From Christensenella sp. UBA5327 (GTDB lineage Bacteria > Bacillota > Clostridia > Christensenellales > Aristaeellaceae): DNA of 15,304 nt. Below, in pieces: positions 1 to 7,914 of this stretch. The notes beneath the pieces are model-generated. The model worked only from the letters and a program-made list of their open reading frames with translations. It had not been told where the DNA came from and did no database searches. Where the stretch lies: contig DHQX01000011.1 of assembly GCA_002411105.1 (NCBI GenBank), positions 1 through 15,304 on the forward strand. Reading direction: 5' to 3'. The position numbers and the translations under genes were made by a program. Position 1 is the stretch's first letter, and each line of letters begins with the position of its first letter.

Positions 1-474
1 GGCAGCCACGGTGTTGAAGTCCATCTGCTCAATCACCAGGTCAACACCCAGCTGCTTCCAGGTGTCAAACGCCATGCCGCTGAGGGTGCCCGGCCAGGAG
101 CTGTCGGTATACACCAGCCACTTGACGGTGAATTTCTCGCCATCCTTGTGACGGAAGCCGTCATCGCCCATCTTCCAGCCGGCTTCGTCCATCAGCGCGG
201 CGGCTTTTTCCAGGTCAAAGGCATAGGCGTTCAGGTCGCTCTTATCCGGGAAAGCCCAGGAGGTGGGAGAGATGGGCGCCATGCCCACTTCGGCCAGCTC
301 CGGGCCGTACTCGGCGTTGATAAAGGAAGCACGGTCAAGGGCATACAGCAGGGCCTGGCGGACGCGCTTGTCGCCCAGCTTGGGGCCGGGGGCGGGCTTT
401 TCGCTGGCAAAAGCGCTGGCGCTCAAGGAAAGCACCATCACCAAAGCGAGCAGGATCACGAGAAACTTCTTCAT
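1..474 (-). CDS. Half-length ABC transporter solute-binding protein (SBP_bac_5 C-terminal lobe), 3' end outside window
   Basis: The visible 158 residues begin with a signal peptide (MKK, hydrophobic residues 4-18, cleavage probably after Ala-Phe-Ala at 21-23). The sequence then goes almost at once, from about residue 33, into the motif KRVRQALLYALDR. In oligopeptide/nickel-binding proteins of family 5 this motif lies near the middle of the mature protein, usually some 250-300 residues from the N-terminus. The following pattern, including the DLEKAAALMDEAGW segment (residues about 88-101) and a DG..H.DG turn, is typical of the second half of that family. The whole first lobe is therefore absent, joined cleanly to a signal peptide. 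No lipobox cysteine is present, so the product would be released rather than lipid-anchored, unlike most Gram-positive binding proteins. The ATG at 474 is preceded by AAGGAGGAG with good spacing and a strong promoter at 559-587, so expression looks intact. It could be a degenerate deletion product or a specialised single-lobe protein. The C-terminus is not visible. Confidence 0.85.
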   Translation of the reverse strand, partial: MKKFLVILLALVMVLSLSASAFASEKPAPGPKLGDKRVRQALLYALDRASFINAEYGPELAEVGMAPISPTSWAFPDKSDLNAYAFDLEKAAALMDEAGWKMGDDGFRHKDGEKFTVKWLVYTDSSWPGTLSGMAFDTWKQLGVDLVIEQMDFNTVAA

Positions 475-558
475 TCGGGTCTCCTCCTTGTATTGATTTT
501 GTCCGGGGTGTTTTTGCGGCACTGTCATTTTTCAATACCGCAACAGGTTAATAATGCC

Positions 559-587
559 AGTATACGGGACTGAAGGCCACATTGCAA
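559..587 (-). promoter_or_regulatory. Sigma-A promoter of the solute-binding protein gene
   Basis: On the minus strand there is TTGCAA (582-587), a 17-base spacer and TATACT (559-564). The predicted transcript starts near 552 and has a leader of about 78 bases. The leader holds a 6-bp inverted repeat (TTGCGG at 514-519 and CCGCAA at 538-543) of unknown meaning. The rest of the 475-773 gap shows no gene. Confidence 0.75.
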
Positions 588-710
588 GAAAAATATACAA
601 ATTCTCTTTAGTATGCACTCACCGCCCTTTTATGAAGCAAAATAAGCCCTGTTCACCAGGTTTCAGGCCCCGGATCGCGATATGACAGCCAGCCGGGCAT
701 CATCCAGGCA

Positions 711-746
711 CAAAAAAGTGCGGCGCCCGGAGAGTGAGGGCGCCGC
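711..746 (-). terminator. Rho-independent terminator of the SH3/peptidoglycan-binding gene
   Basis: Reading the minus strand, a perfect 9-bp GC stem (738-746 with 720-728, 9-base loop) is followed by AC and a run of six T (712-717). It lies 28 bases after the stop codon of the gene ending at 774, and separates it from the solute-binding protein gene downstream. Confidence 0.9.
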
Positions 747-773
747 GGAGTCGGTGAAGGTATGGGGCTGGGC

Positions 774-2045
774 TTACCAGCTGGCGTTCATCGCCCGGGA
801 CACGGCGTTTTGATGGGTGCCGTCCACCCGGTCGGTCTCGTGGGTGCGGGATTTGTAGAAGTGCAGGCAGAAATGCCCGTCATAGTTGTTGCCGGAAACC
901 GTCTTTGTGCCGTGGGGCATGGTGTTGATGGAGCCGGCGTAGACATTGCCGTTGTACTTGACCAGCACCGCCCGGCGCGCCCATGAATAGGAGCCGCCTG
1001 AAATATCCTTCATGGTCTGGGCGTCCCTGGCGCTCACCGGCTCGGCGTCCAGGTGGTTGAACCCGCTCCAGCGCCTGGCCGTGAAGGTGCGACCGCTGGA
1101 GATGTCCTTGATGGTGAAGGTGGCTCCCTTGGGAATGATATTCGCACCGCCGTTAAACCAGTCCAGCTTCTTGGTTTCCACGGTGTAGTTAGCGGCGTTC
1201 TCGCCAAAAAGCTTGCGGATGGTGGCAAAGCCCGCCACGCCGTCGGCCTTCAGGCCCACCGCCTTCTGATAGCGGGTGACCGCCTCGATTGTCTGCTTTC
1301 CATAGCTGCTGTCGATGCCTGCTTTGTAATAGCCCTTGATCTTCAGCGCCTGCTGCAGGGCCTTCACGTGGCTGCCGGAGTTGCCGGGCCGGGTGGTGTT
1401 GGGCACCTTGATCTGCCCGATGCGGGAGATGCCGCTCATCGCCGGGTCATTCTTGGCGGTGGTCTCTGACAGCTTGCCAAACAGGCTCTGGATGGTTCTG
1501 CTGTCGGCCGTGCCGGTGACGGAGAGCTTGCTGGCGCGCTGGTAGGACTTGACCGCTGCCACCGTGGCGGGGCCATATTTGCCGTCCACCGTGCCGCTGT
1601 AATGCTTCTTGATCTGAAGCGCCCGCTGGAGCTTTTCCACGTCCTCCCCGGCGCTGCCATTCCGGGTCTCCCGGGGGGCGTCCCCCAGGCCTGAGATGTA
1701 TTTCGTCTTGGCGTATTTGCTGGTGGAGACCGGTTCTGCCGAGGCCTTGAGCTTGCGCTGGTCGGAGGAGGACAGGTCCACGAACTTCTTCATCACATAG
1801 CCCGTGTAGGCGCGGTACCTGACCTTGTAAAAATCCCCTGAAGCATCGGTGACGCCGACCTTGGTTCCCTTCATGAGCTTGTCATAATAATCGCTGGAGG
1901 TGTTGGCCTTGGCGCGCAAAAAGACCTTATCGGCGTTGATGGTGCCGGTGTAGGTGGCCGCCAGGGACACTGCGGGCAGCAGGGCTGAAAACAGAACAAG
2001 CGCCAGCAGGGCAGCGGCTTTGCGTCTGGCAGTTTGGGTGAGCAT
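774..2045 (-). CDS. Secreted SH3 and double peptidoglycan-binding protein with L,D-transpeptidase-like C-terminal domain
   Basis: This is a 423-residue secreted protein. It has a signal peptide at residues 1-29 (twin Arg/Lys region, hydrophobic stretch, cleavage after SLA). A bacterial SH3 domain follows at about 30-95, containing the VFLRAKAN segment. Two PG_binding_1 domains come next, at about 127-190 and 218-281, each with the VDGKYGPATVAAVKSYQ-type repeat. The C-terminal domain (about 287-423) has no name I can give. It contains H378-G, then G390-H391-F-C393-L-H395, then H402 and a D-x-x-HQ motif ending at Q412. The H-to-C spacing and the HxCxH core resemble the YkuD L,D-transpeptidase signature, which would imply cell-wall remodelling; this is inference. 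The start ATG at 2045 has AGGAGG five bases upstream. The gene stands alone, with its own promoter (2097-2125) and terminator (711-746), divergent from dinB. The SH3 and PG-binding assignments are firm, but the enzymatic role is not established. Confidence 0.9.
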   Translation of the reverse strand: MLTQTARRKAAALLALVLFSALLPAVSLAATYTGTINADKVFLRAKANTSSDYYDKLMKGTKVGVTDASGDFYKVRYRAYTGYVMKKFVDLSSSDQRKLKASAEPVSTSKYAKTKYISGLGDAPRETRNGSAGEDVEKLQRALQIKKHYSGTVDGKYGPATVAAVKSYQRASKLSVTGTADSRTIQSLFGKLSETTAKNDPAMSGISRIGQIKVPNTTRPGNSGSHVKALQQALKIKGYYKAGIDSSYGKQTIEAVTRYQKAVGLKADGVAGFATIRKLFGENAANYTVETKKLDWFNGGANIIPKGATFTIKDISSGRTFTARRWSGFNHLDAEPVSARDAQTMKDISGGSYSWARRAVLVKYNGNVYAGSINTMPHGTKTVSGNNYDGHFCLHFYKSRTHETDRVDGTHQNAVSRAMNASW

Positions 2046-2096
2046 GATGGCCTCCTTGGAAATGCGTTGCTGGGAATGAAACTTCTGTATGGGCTG

Positions 2097-2125
2097 AATA
2101 TATTACAAAGTTGTTAAGTTGTCAA
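2097..2125 (-). promoter_or_regulatory. Sigma-A promoter of the SH3/peptidoglycan-binding gene
   Basis: On the minus strand there is a perfect TTGACA (2120-2125), a 17-base spacer and TATATT (2097-2102). The start site falls near 2090, giving a leader of about 45 bases. The spacer region carries the 7-base word AAGTTGT twice on the plus strand (2108-2114 and 2116-2122). An AT-rich stretch lies just upstream, at 2131-2152. Confidence 0.85.
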
Positions 2126-2131
2126 GCCCCA

Positions 2132-2152
2132 ATTTTAATATTTCGTTAAAAT
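2132..2152. repeat. AT-rich inverted repeat between two divergent promoters
   Basis: ATTTTAA (2132-2138) and TTAAAAT (2146-2152) are perfect inverted arms separated by 7 bases. The repeat lies between the -35 boxes of the minus-strand promoter (2120-2125) and the dinB promoter (2170-2175). It could be an operator or simply an AT-rich UP-like element. Nothing in the sequence identifies the binding protein. Confidence 0.4.
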
Positions 2153-2169
2153 CGTCTGAAAAAGGTGGC

Positions 2170-2199
2170 TTGACAGGCGGGAGGAAAAAGGGCTATGAT
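2170..2199 (+). promoter_or_regulatory. Sigma-A promoter of dinB
   Basis: A perfect TTGACA (2170-2175) is followed by an 18-base spacer and TATGAT (2194-2199). The predicted start near 2206 falls inside the LexA box at 2205-2218. Because this promoter lies downstream of 2119, an upstream in-frame ATG there cannot be the dinB start. Confidence 0.85.
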
Positions 2200-2204
2200 C
2201 AACG

Positions 2205-2218
2205 CGAACATGCGTTCT
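2205..2218 (+). promoter_or_regulatory. LexA (SOS) box over the dinB transcription start
   Basis: CGAACATGCGTTCT matches the Gram-positive LexA/DinR consensus CGAACRNRYGTTCG at every position except the last base. It lies six bases after the -10 box and about 15 bases before the dinB start codon. LexA bound here would cover the start site and block transcription until DNA damage. The fit of site, position and gene function makes the call strong. Confidence 0.88.
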
Positions 2219-2232
2219 TATTCGGAGGCACC

Positions 2233-3471
2233 ATGCGCACCATTCTGCACAGCGATTGCAATAGTTTCTACGCCTCGGTGGAGGTGGCCGGCAACCCGCG
2301 GCTTCAGGGCAAGCCCGTGGCGGTGTGCGGGGATCCCGCCCTGCGCCACGGCATCATCCTGGCCAAATCCCAGGAGGCCAAGGTCCACGGCGTCACAACC
2401 GGCGAGGCGGTGTGGGAAGCCCAGCGCAAGTGCCCAGGCCTGATCCTGGTGCCGGCGGATCACCGCAAGTATTCGCTTTATGCCAGGCGGATGCGGGAGC
2501 TCTACCGGCAATACACCCCACTGGTTGAGCCCTTTGGCATGGATGAGAGCTGGCTGGACGTGACCGGGCACGCGCTGTGCGGGGAGGAGATCGCCGCCCG
2601 GCTCAGGATGAGCGCCCGGCGGGATCTGGGCATCACGCTGTCCGTCGGGGTGAGCTTCAACAAGGTTTTTGCCAAGCTGGGAAGCGACATGCGCAAGCCC
2701 GACGCCACCACGGTGATCTCCCGGGAAAACTACCAGGACAAGGTCTGGCCCCTGCCGGTGTCTGACCTGCTCTACGTGGGCCGGGCCACCGCCAGGCGGC
2801 TGTATGACCTGGGCATCTACACCATCGGGGAAATCGCCCTGGCCCCCGCCGCCGTCCTCAGGGGTGCCCTGGGGAAAAACGGGGACACCTTGAGGCGCAT
2901 GGCCCGGGGGGAGGATGACAGCCCGGTTTTGTGCCCTGAGACGGCCGAGGAGATCAAATCCGTGGGCAACTCCACCACCACACCCCGGGACGTGGTGAAT
3001 CTGCAGGAGGCCAAGGTCATCCTCTACCTGCTGGGCGACAGCGTGGCCGCCCGCTTAAGGGCGGGGGGGCACACCTGCCGCACGGTGTCTGTGTGGATGC
3101 GGGACACCGCCCTTTCGGGCATCATCCGCCAGTGCCGCCTGCCCCGGGCCAGCGACCTGGGCAGCGACATCTCCCGGGCGGCCTATGCCCTCCTTGAGGC
3201 GCACTACGCCTGGGATCTTCCGCTGCGCTCCCTGGGGGTGACCGCCAGCGACCTGGCGGCATCAGGCGCTGACGCCCAGCTACCCCTGTGGCAGGACCTG
3301 CGCCACGACCGGGAGCGGGCGCTGGAACAGGCGCTGGACGGGCTGCGCGCCCGCTGGGGGCACAACTGCGTCAGAAGGGGCCTGATGTTCTGTGATCAGG
3401 CCATGACCGACCTCAACCCCGTGGATGACCACGCCCTCCAGCCGCTGGCGCAGATGAACGGGCGGGGCTGA
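2233..3471 (+). CDS. dinB: DNA polymerase IV (Y-family translesion polymerase)
   Basis: This 412-residue error-prone polymerase copies across damaged bases and lacks a proofreading domain. Its catalytic acids are visible: D8 in the opening HSDCNSFYASVE motif, and D104-E105 in FGMDESWLDVTG. Y13 sits at the steric-gate position that excludes ribonucleotides. The palm/fingers segment SVGVSFNKVFAKLGSDMRKP, the thumb helix-hairpin-helix region (LLYVGRATARRLYDLGI) and a little-finger domain follow. QLPLW at 349-353 fits a beta-clamp binding motif. Length matches Gram-positive Pol IV. The ATG at 2233 is preferred because GGAGG lies at 2224-2228, and because the promoter and LexA box end before it. 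The gene is SOS-regulated according to the box at 2205-2218. Oddities are N10 in place of the usual acidic residue in motif I and M in place of the common Y/S-I before DE; both occur outside the three catalytic carboxylates. It is the first gene of a six-gene plus-strand run. Confidence 0.95.
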   Translation: MRTILHSDCNSFYASVEVAGNPRLQGKPVAVCGDPALRHGIILAKSQEAKVHGVTTGEAVWEAQRKCPGLILVPADHRKYSLYARRMRELYRQYTPLVEPFGMDESWLDVTGHALCGEEIAARLRMSARRDLGITLSVGVSFNKVFAKLGSDMRKPDATTVISRENYQDKVWPLPVSDLLYVGRATARRLYDLGIYTIGEIALAPAAVLRGALGKNGDTLRRMARGEDDSPVLCPETAEEIKSVGNSTTTPRDVVNLQEAKVILYLLGDSVAARLRAGGHTCRTVSVWMRDTALSGIIRQCRLPRASDLGSDISRAAYALLEAHYAWDLPLRSLGVTASDLAASGADAQLPLWQDLRHDRERALEQALDGLRARWGHNCVRRGLMFCDQAMTDLNPVDDHALQPLAQMNGRG

Positions 3472-3499
3472 TGCGCGCTCTTCCCTTTTCTACTGTTTC

Positions 3500-3508
3500 T
3501 GTTAAAAT
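3500..3508 (+). promoter_or_regulatory. Possible extended -10 promoter before the activase gene
   Basis: TG-T-TAAAAT at 3500-3508 looks like an extended -10 element. No convincing -35 box is present 16-18 bases upstream. It would allow the downstream genes some expression independent of the LexA-controlled dinB promoter. No terminator is visible in the 72-base gap. Confidence 0.3.
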
Positions 3509-3543
3509 GGGCCTATGCGCGACAGAGCGGAAAGGAGCGGGAC

Positions 3544-6500
3544 ATGGGCAGGCAGGGGGACCAGAAAATGCGTTTGGGGCTGATGGGGCTTGATGTGGGC
3601 TCCACCACCATCAAGGCGGTGGTGATGGACGCTGACACGGGCGAGCTTCTGTTTACGCGCTATTTCCGCCACCACGCGGACATCCTGCAGGCCTTGAAAA
3701 CCCTGGTGAAGGAGGCGGCGCAGGCTTTGCCGGCGCTGCCGATATTGCCGGTGGTGACCGGCTCCGGCGGCATGGGCGCGGCGGAGAGGCTGGGCATCGC
3801 CTTTGTGCAGGAGGTGATCGCGGGCACCGCCGCCATCAACGCCTACTGCCCCGGCAGCGACGTGGTGATTGAGCTGGGCGGCGAGGACGCCAAGATCACC
3901 TATCTCACCCCGGCGCTGGAGCAGCGCATGAACGGCAGCTGCGCCGGGGGCACCGGTGCCTTCCTTGACCAGATGGCCTCCCTGCTCAAGACCGACGCGG
4001 CGGGGCTCAACAACCTGGCCAAGGACGCCAAGGCCCTCTACCCCATCGCCTCCCGCTGTGGGGTGTTTGCCAAAACCGATCTGCAGCCCCTGATCAACGA
4101 CGGCGCCGCCAAGGAGGACCTGGCCGCCTCGGTGATGCACAGCGTGGTCAACCAGACCATTGCGGGCCTGGCCTGCGGCCACAGGATCCAGGGCAATGTG
4201 GTGTTCCTGGGCGGGCCGCTGTATTATTTGAGCGAACTGCGCCTGGCCTTTGAAAAGACGCTCAGGGACCAGGCCACCTCCTTCACCTGCCCGGACAATG
4301 CCCAGCTGTTTGTGGCGCTGGGCGCCGCCCTCCTCGCCCAGGAGCATGCCCGGGAAAGCCTGCTGCTGTCCGCTCTTTTGTCCCGGATCCAGGAGGCCGC
4401 CACCCCTGAGGGCGAGGTGGGCCGGCTGCGGCCCCTGTTCCTTGATGCGGATGAGAAGGCCGCCTTTGACCAGCGCCACAGCCGCCGGGCCCTGCCCCGG
4501 CGGGAGATCCAAGAGGCCGCCGGCCCCTGCTTTTTGGGGCTTGACGCGGGCAGCACCACCACCAAGGCAGTGCTGCTGGATCGGGAAAAGCGGCTGCTGT
4601 ACTCCTACTACGCCAGCAACCAGGGCGACCCGGTGCACTGCGCGCTGGAGGTGCTCAAGGCGCTGTATGCCCGGCTGCCGGAGGCGGCCCATATCGCCTC
4701 GGCCTGTGTCACCGGCTACGGCGAGGACCTGATCAAGGCGGCCCTGCGGCTTGATTTCGGGGAGATTGAGACCGTGGCCCACTACAAGGCCGCCCAGCTC
4801 CTTGAGCCTGATGTGAGCTTCATCCTGGACATCGGCGGGCAGGACATGAAGTGCCTCCACATCCGGGACGGCGCCATTGACAACATCAAGATCAACGAGG
4901 CCTGTTCCTCTGGCTGCGGCTCCTTCCTGCAGGCCTTCGCACAGACCATGGGCCTGGATATCGAAAGCTTCACCCAGGCGGCGCTTGGGGCCGGGAACCC
5001 GGTGGATCTGGGCAGCCGCTGCACGGTGTTTATGAACAGCCGCGTCAAGCAGGCCCAGCGGGAGGGGGCGGGCGTGGGCGATATCTCTGCCGGCCTTGCC
5101 TATTCGGTGGTCAGGAACGCGCTGTACAAGGTGATGACCATCAAGTCCCCCGAGGAATTGGGAGAGCACGTGGTGGTGCAGGGCGGCACCTTCCTCAATG
5201 ACGCCGTGCTGCGCTGTTTTGAATTGGAGCTGGGCCGGGAGGTGACCCGGGCGGCGGAAGCGGGGCTGATGGGCGCTTTGGGCGCCGCCCTCATCGCCTT
5301 GGGCAAATGGCAGGCGGGGACGCGCTCCAGCCTGCTGTCTGCCCGGGAGGTGTTTGAGTTCACCATGAAAAGCCATGCCGCCGCCTGCGGGCTGTGCGAG
5401 AACCGCTGCCGGCTCACAGTGTCCCGCTTCCCGGGCGGGAAAAAGCATGTGTCGGGCAACCGGTGCCTCCGGGGCGAGGGCGTCAGCCTCACCCAGCAGC
5501 TGCCGGACCTTCTGAGCTACCGCTATGAGCGGCTTTTTGACCGGGTTTCCCTGGATGTGGAGCAAGCGCCCCGGGGGATGATCGGCCTGCCCCGGGCGCT
5601 GAACATGTATGAAAACTATCCCTTCTGGCACGCCTTTTTGACGGCCCTGGGCTTCAGCGTCCTGCTCTCGCCCCCCTCCAGCCAGGATTCCTTCCGACTG
5701 GGGATGGACTCCATCCCCTCCGAATCGGTCTGCTACCCGGCCAAGCTGGCCCATGGCCACATCCAGGCGCTGATTGACGCGGGATGCCCCGCCATCTTCT
5801 ACCCCTCCGTGGCCTATGAGCAAAAGGAGTTCACCGGGGCCGACAATCATTTCAACTGCCCCATCGTCACCTCCTATCCCGAGGTCATCAAGGGCAACAT
5901 GGAGGAGATCAGGCAGCGGGGCATCCGCTTCCTGCACCCCTTCCTGGACCTGAGCGACCGCAGGCAGCTGCCCCGGCTTCTGACCCAGGCTTTTTCAGCT
6001 TACGCCATCCCCCGGGAGGAGATCCGACGGGCGCTTGACAAGGGCTGGGAGGCCGACGCCGCCTTCAGGGAGGACCTGGCCCGCAAGGGGCAGGAGACCC
6101 TCCGGTGGATGCGGGACAACCAGGTGCCCGGCATCGTGCTGGCCGGCCGCCCCTACCACTGCGACCCGGAGATCAACCACGGCCTGCCGCAGTTGATCGG
6201 TGCCCTGGGGATGGCAGTGCTCACCGAGGAGAGCGTGGCGGGCAGCGGGCAGCTGCTCCGCCCCCTCCGGGTGGTGGACCAGTGGGCCTACCACACCCGG
6301 CTGTATGAGGCGGCGGCCTTCACCGCCAGCCAGCCCGATCTGGAGCTGGTGCAGCTCACCTCCTTTGGCTGCGGCCTTGACGCGGTCACCGCTGACCAGG
6401 TGCAGGAGATTGTGGAGGCGGCCGGCCGCAGCTATACCCTGCTTAAAATCGACGAGATCAACAACCTGGGCGCCGCCCGCATCCGCCTCCGCTCCCTCAT

Positions 6501-7914
6501 CGCCGCCCGGGAGGAACGGGCCGCACGCCCCCCCGTGCCCAAGGCCCCCTATGCCCAGGCGCCCAAGCGCTTTGAGAAGCCCATGCGCCACCGTTACACC
6601 CTCCTGGCCCCCCAGATGGCGGTGCTCCAGTTCAACCTGCTGGAGACGGTGTTCCGCAAGCACGGCTATGATTTCCAGGTGCTGAAGGAAGTGAGCCGGG
6701 AGGATGTGGACTGCGGGCTGAAATACGTGAACAACGATGCCTGCTACCCCACCATCATGGTGACCGGGCAGCTGACCCGCGCCCTGCTCTCAGGCCAGTA
6801 TGACCCGCAGCGCACCGCCCTTCTCATCACCCAGACCGGCGGCGGCTGCCGGGCCACCAACTATGTGGCCTTCATCAGAAAGGCCCTGCGTGACGCGGGC
6901 TTTCCGGATGTGCCGGTGGTGGCCCTGTCGGTGACGGGGATCGAGAGCCACCCCGGCCTCTCCTTCACCCCGGGGTTTTTGAGCGACGCGGTCAAGGCGC
7001 TGTGCTATGGCGATATGCTGCAGACCCTCCTGCTGCGAAACCGCCCCTATGAGGAAGCCCCCGGCGCCACCCAGGAGATGGTGAAGCGCTGGACTGAAAT
7101 ATTTGGCGAGGTCATCACCGCCCGGGGCCAAAGCGCCACGCTGGGCAGGAAGCTGTCGGCGCGGGAATTGATCCGCAGCTGTGTGAAGGCCTTTGACGCA
7201 ATCCCCCACAGGGACATCCCCCGCCTTCCCCGGGTGGGCATCGTGGGCGAGATCCTGGTCAAGTTCCACCCCGATGCCAACAACCGCCTGGTGGATGTGA
7301 TCGAGGCCGAGGGCTGCGAGGCGGCGATGCCGGGGCTGATGGACTTCATCTTCTACTGCTTCTACAACGCCGCCTGGAAGATGCGCCACTATAAAAATAA
7401 GCTGGGGCTTGAGAGGATCGTGCACCTGGGCATCACGGCGCTGGAAAGCTACCGCCGGGAGATCCGCCGGGCGCTGGCCGCCTCGCCCCGGAGCTATGAC
7501 CTGCCGGAGGACATCCGGGCCATCGCCAGCCGGGCCAAGGCCTACCTCTCCCCCGGCAACGCCACTGGGGAGGGCTGGTTTTTGACCGGGGAGATGCTGG
7601 AGCTTATCGCCAACGGCACCCCCAACATCGTCTGCGCCCAGCCCTTTGCCTGCCTGCCCAACCACGTCTTTGGCAAGGGCATGATCCGGGAGATCAGGCG
7701 GCGCAACCCCCAGGCCAATATCGTGGCTGTGGACTATGACCCGGGTGCCAGCGAGGTAAACCAGCTGAACCGCATCAAGCTGATGATCGCCACCGCCCAT
7801 ATGAGAAACAAGCGCGGCAAGCTCAAGCTGATGGAGCCGCCTGGCGGCATCGGCTCTGCCCGGCGCATCCTCAGGCGCGCCATCCGCCAGGGCTCAAAGG
7901 CCGCAGCGCTATGA
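3544..7914 (+). CDS. Large 2-hydroxyacyl-CoA dehydratase activase / reductase fusion (double ASKHA, BadF/BcrA type)
   Basis: This 1456-residue protein belongs to the family of ATP-driven activators that inject low-potential electrons into CoA dehydratases and related Fe-S enzymes. Two ASKHA ATPase modules are visible, with phosphate loops DVGSTTIK (17-24) and DAGSTTTK (334-341). Each is followed by a Cys-bearing loop (NGSCAGGTGAF and EACSSGCGSF) and an SRC motif, the type of site where such dimers hold a 4Fe-4S cluster. A cysteine motif follows at C615, C618, C622 and C641, then a DUF2229-like region (about 675-800) and a C-terminal half resembling dehydratase subunits, with C943, C1067, C1102, C1364 and C1370. 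AAGGAG lies six bases before the ATG. The stop overlaps the next ATG (ATGA), so the nitroreductase is probably translationally coupled. No dehydratase substrate enzyme is encoded in the window, so the physiological partner is unknown. This full-length architecture is common in anaerobes but poorly characterised. Confidence 0.9.
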   Translation: MGRQGDQKMRLGLMGLDVGSTTIKAVVMDADTGELLFTRYFRHHADILQALKTLVKEAAQALPALPILPVVTGSGGMGAAERLGIAFVQEVIAGTAAINAYCPGSDVVIELGGEDAKITYLTPALEQRMNGSCAGGTGAFLDQMASLLKTDAAGLNNLAKDAKALYPIASRCGVFAKTDLQPLINDGAAKEDLAASVMHSVVNQTIAGLACGHRIQGNVVFLGGPLYYLSELRLAFEKTLRDQATSFTCPDNAQLFVALGAALLAQEHARESLLLSALLSRIQEAATPEGEVGRLRPLFLDADEKAAFDQRHSRRALPRREIQEAAGPCFLGLDAGSTTTKAVLLDREKRLLYSYYASNQGDPVHCALEVLKALYARLPEAAHIASACVTGYGEDLIKAALRLDFGEIETVAHYKAAQLLEPDVSFILDIGGQDMKCLHIRDGAIDNIKINEACSSGCGSFLQAFAQTMGLDIESFTQAALGAGNPVDLGSRCTVFMNSRVKQAQREGAGVGDISAGLAYSVVRNALYKVMTIKSPEELGEHVVVQGGTFLNDAVLRCFELELGREVTRAAEAGLMGALGAALIALGKWQAGTRSSLLSAREVFEFTMKSHAAACGLCENRCRLTVSRFPGGKKHVSGNRCLRGEGVSLTQQLPDLLSYRYERLFDRVSLDVEQAPRGMIGLPRALNMYENYPFWHAFLTALGFSVLLSPPSSQDSFRLGMDSIPSESVCYPAKLAHGHIQALIDAGCPAIFYPSVAYEQKEFTGADNHFNCPIVTSYPEVIKGNMEEIRQRGIRFLHPFLDLSDRRQLPRLLTQAFSAYAIPREEIRRALDKGWEADAAFREDLARKGQETLRWMRDNQVPGIVLAGRPYHCDPEINHGLPQLIGALGMAVLTEESVAGSGQLLRPLRVVDQWAYHTRLYEAAAFTASQPDLELVQLTSFGCGLDAVTADQVQEIVEAAGRSYTLLKIDEINNLGAARIRLRSLIAAREERAARPPVPKAPYAQAPKRFEKPMRHRYTLLAPQMAVLQFNLLETVFRKHGYDFQVLKEVSREDVDCGLKYVNNDACYPTIMVTGQLTRALLSGQYDPQRTALLITQTGGGCRATNYVAFIRKALRDAGFPDVPVVALSVTGIESHPGLSFTPGFLSDAVKALCYGDMLQTLLLRNRPYEEAPGATQEMVKRWTEIFGEVITARGQSATLGRKLSARELIRSCVKAFDAIPHRDIPRLPRVGIVGEILVKFHPDANNRLVDVIEAEGCEAAMPGLMDFIFYCFYNAAWKMRHYKNKLGLERIVHLGITALESYRREIRRALAASPRSYDLPEDIRAIASRAKAYLSPGNATGEGWFLTGEMLELIANGTPNIVCAQPFACLPNHVFGKGMIREIRRRNPQANIVAVDYDPGASEVNQLNRIKLMIATAHMRNKRGKLKLMEPPGGIGSARRILRRAIRQGSKAAAL

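Noticed and set aside
514..543. Leader hairpin of the solute-binding protein gene as a riboswitch
   Set aside because: It is only a 6-bp stem with an 18-base loop, with no recognised aptamer core and no terminator or anti-terminator partner.
148..573. Plus-strand open frame over the solute-binding protein gene and its promoter
   Set aside because: The minus-strand gene has a signal peptide, family motifs, a ribosome binding site and a promoter. The plus-strand frame has none.
2119..2232. An N-terminal extension of dinB from an ATG at 2119
   Set aside because: The dinB promoter and LexA box lie inside this stretch. A ribosome binding site and the conserved N-terminus fit the ATG at 2233.
3502..5937. 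An 811-codon open frame on the minus strand opposite the activase gene, and other long antisense frames (6790-7800, 11303-12634, 13650-14489)
   Set aside because: Their translations are low-complexity (Gly/His/Ala/Gln or Ser/Ala rich) and resemble no family. They mirror the codon bias of clearly real genes on the other strand in GC-rich DNA.
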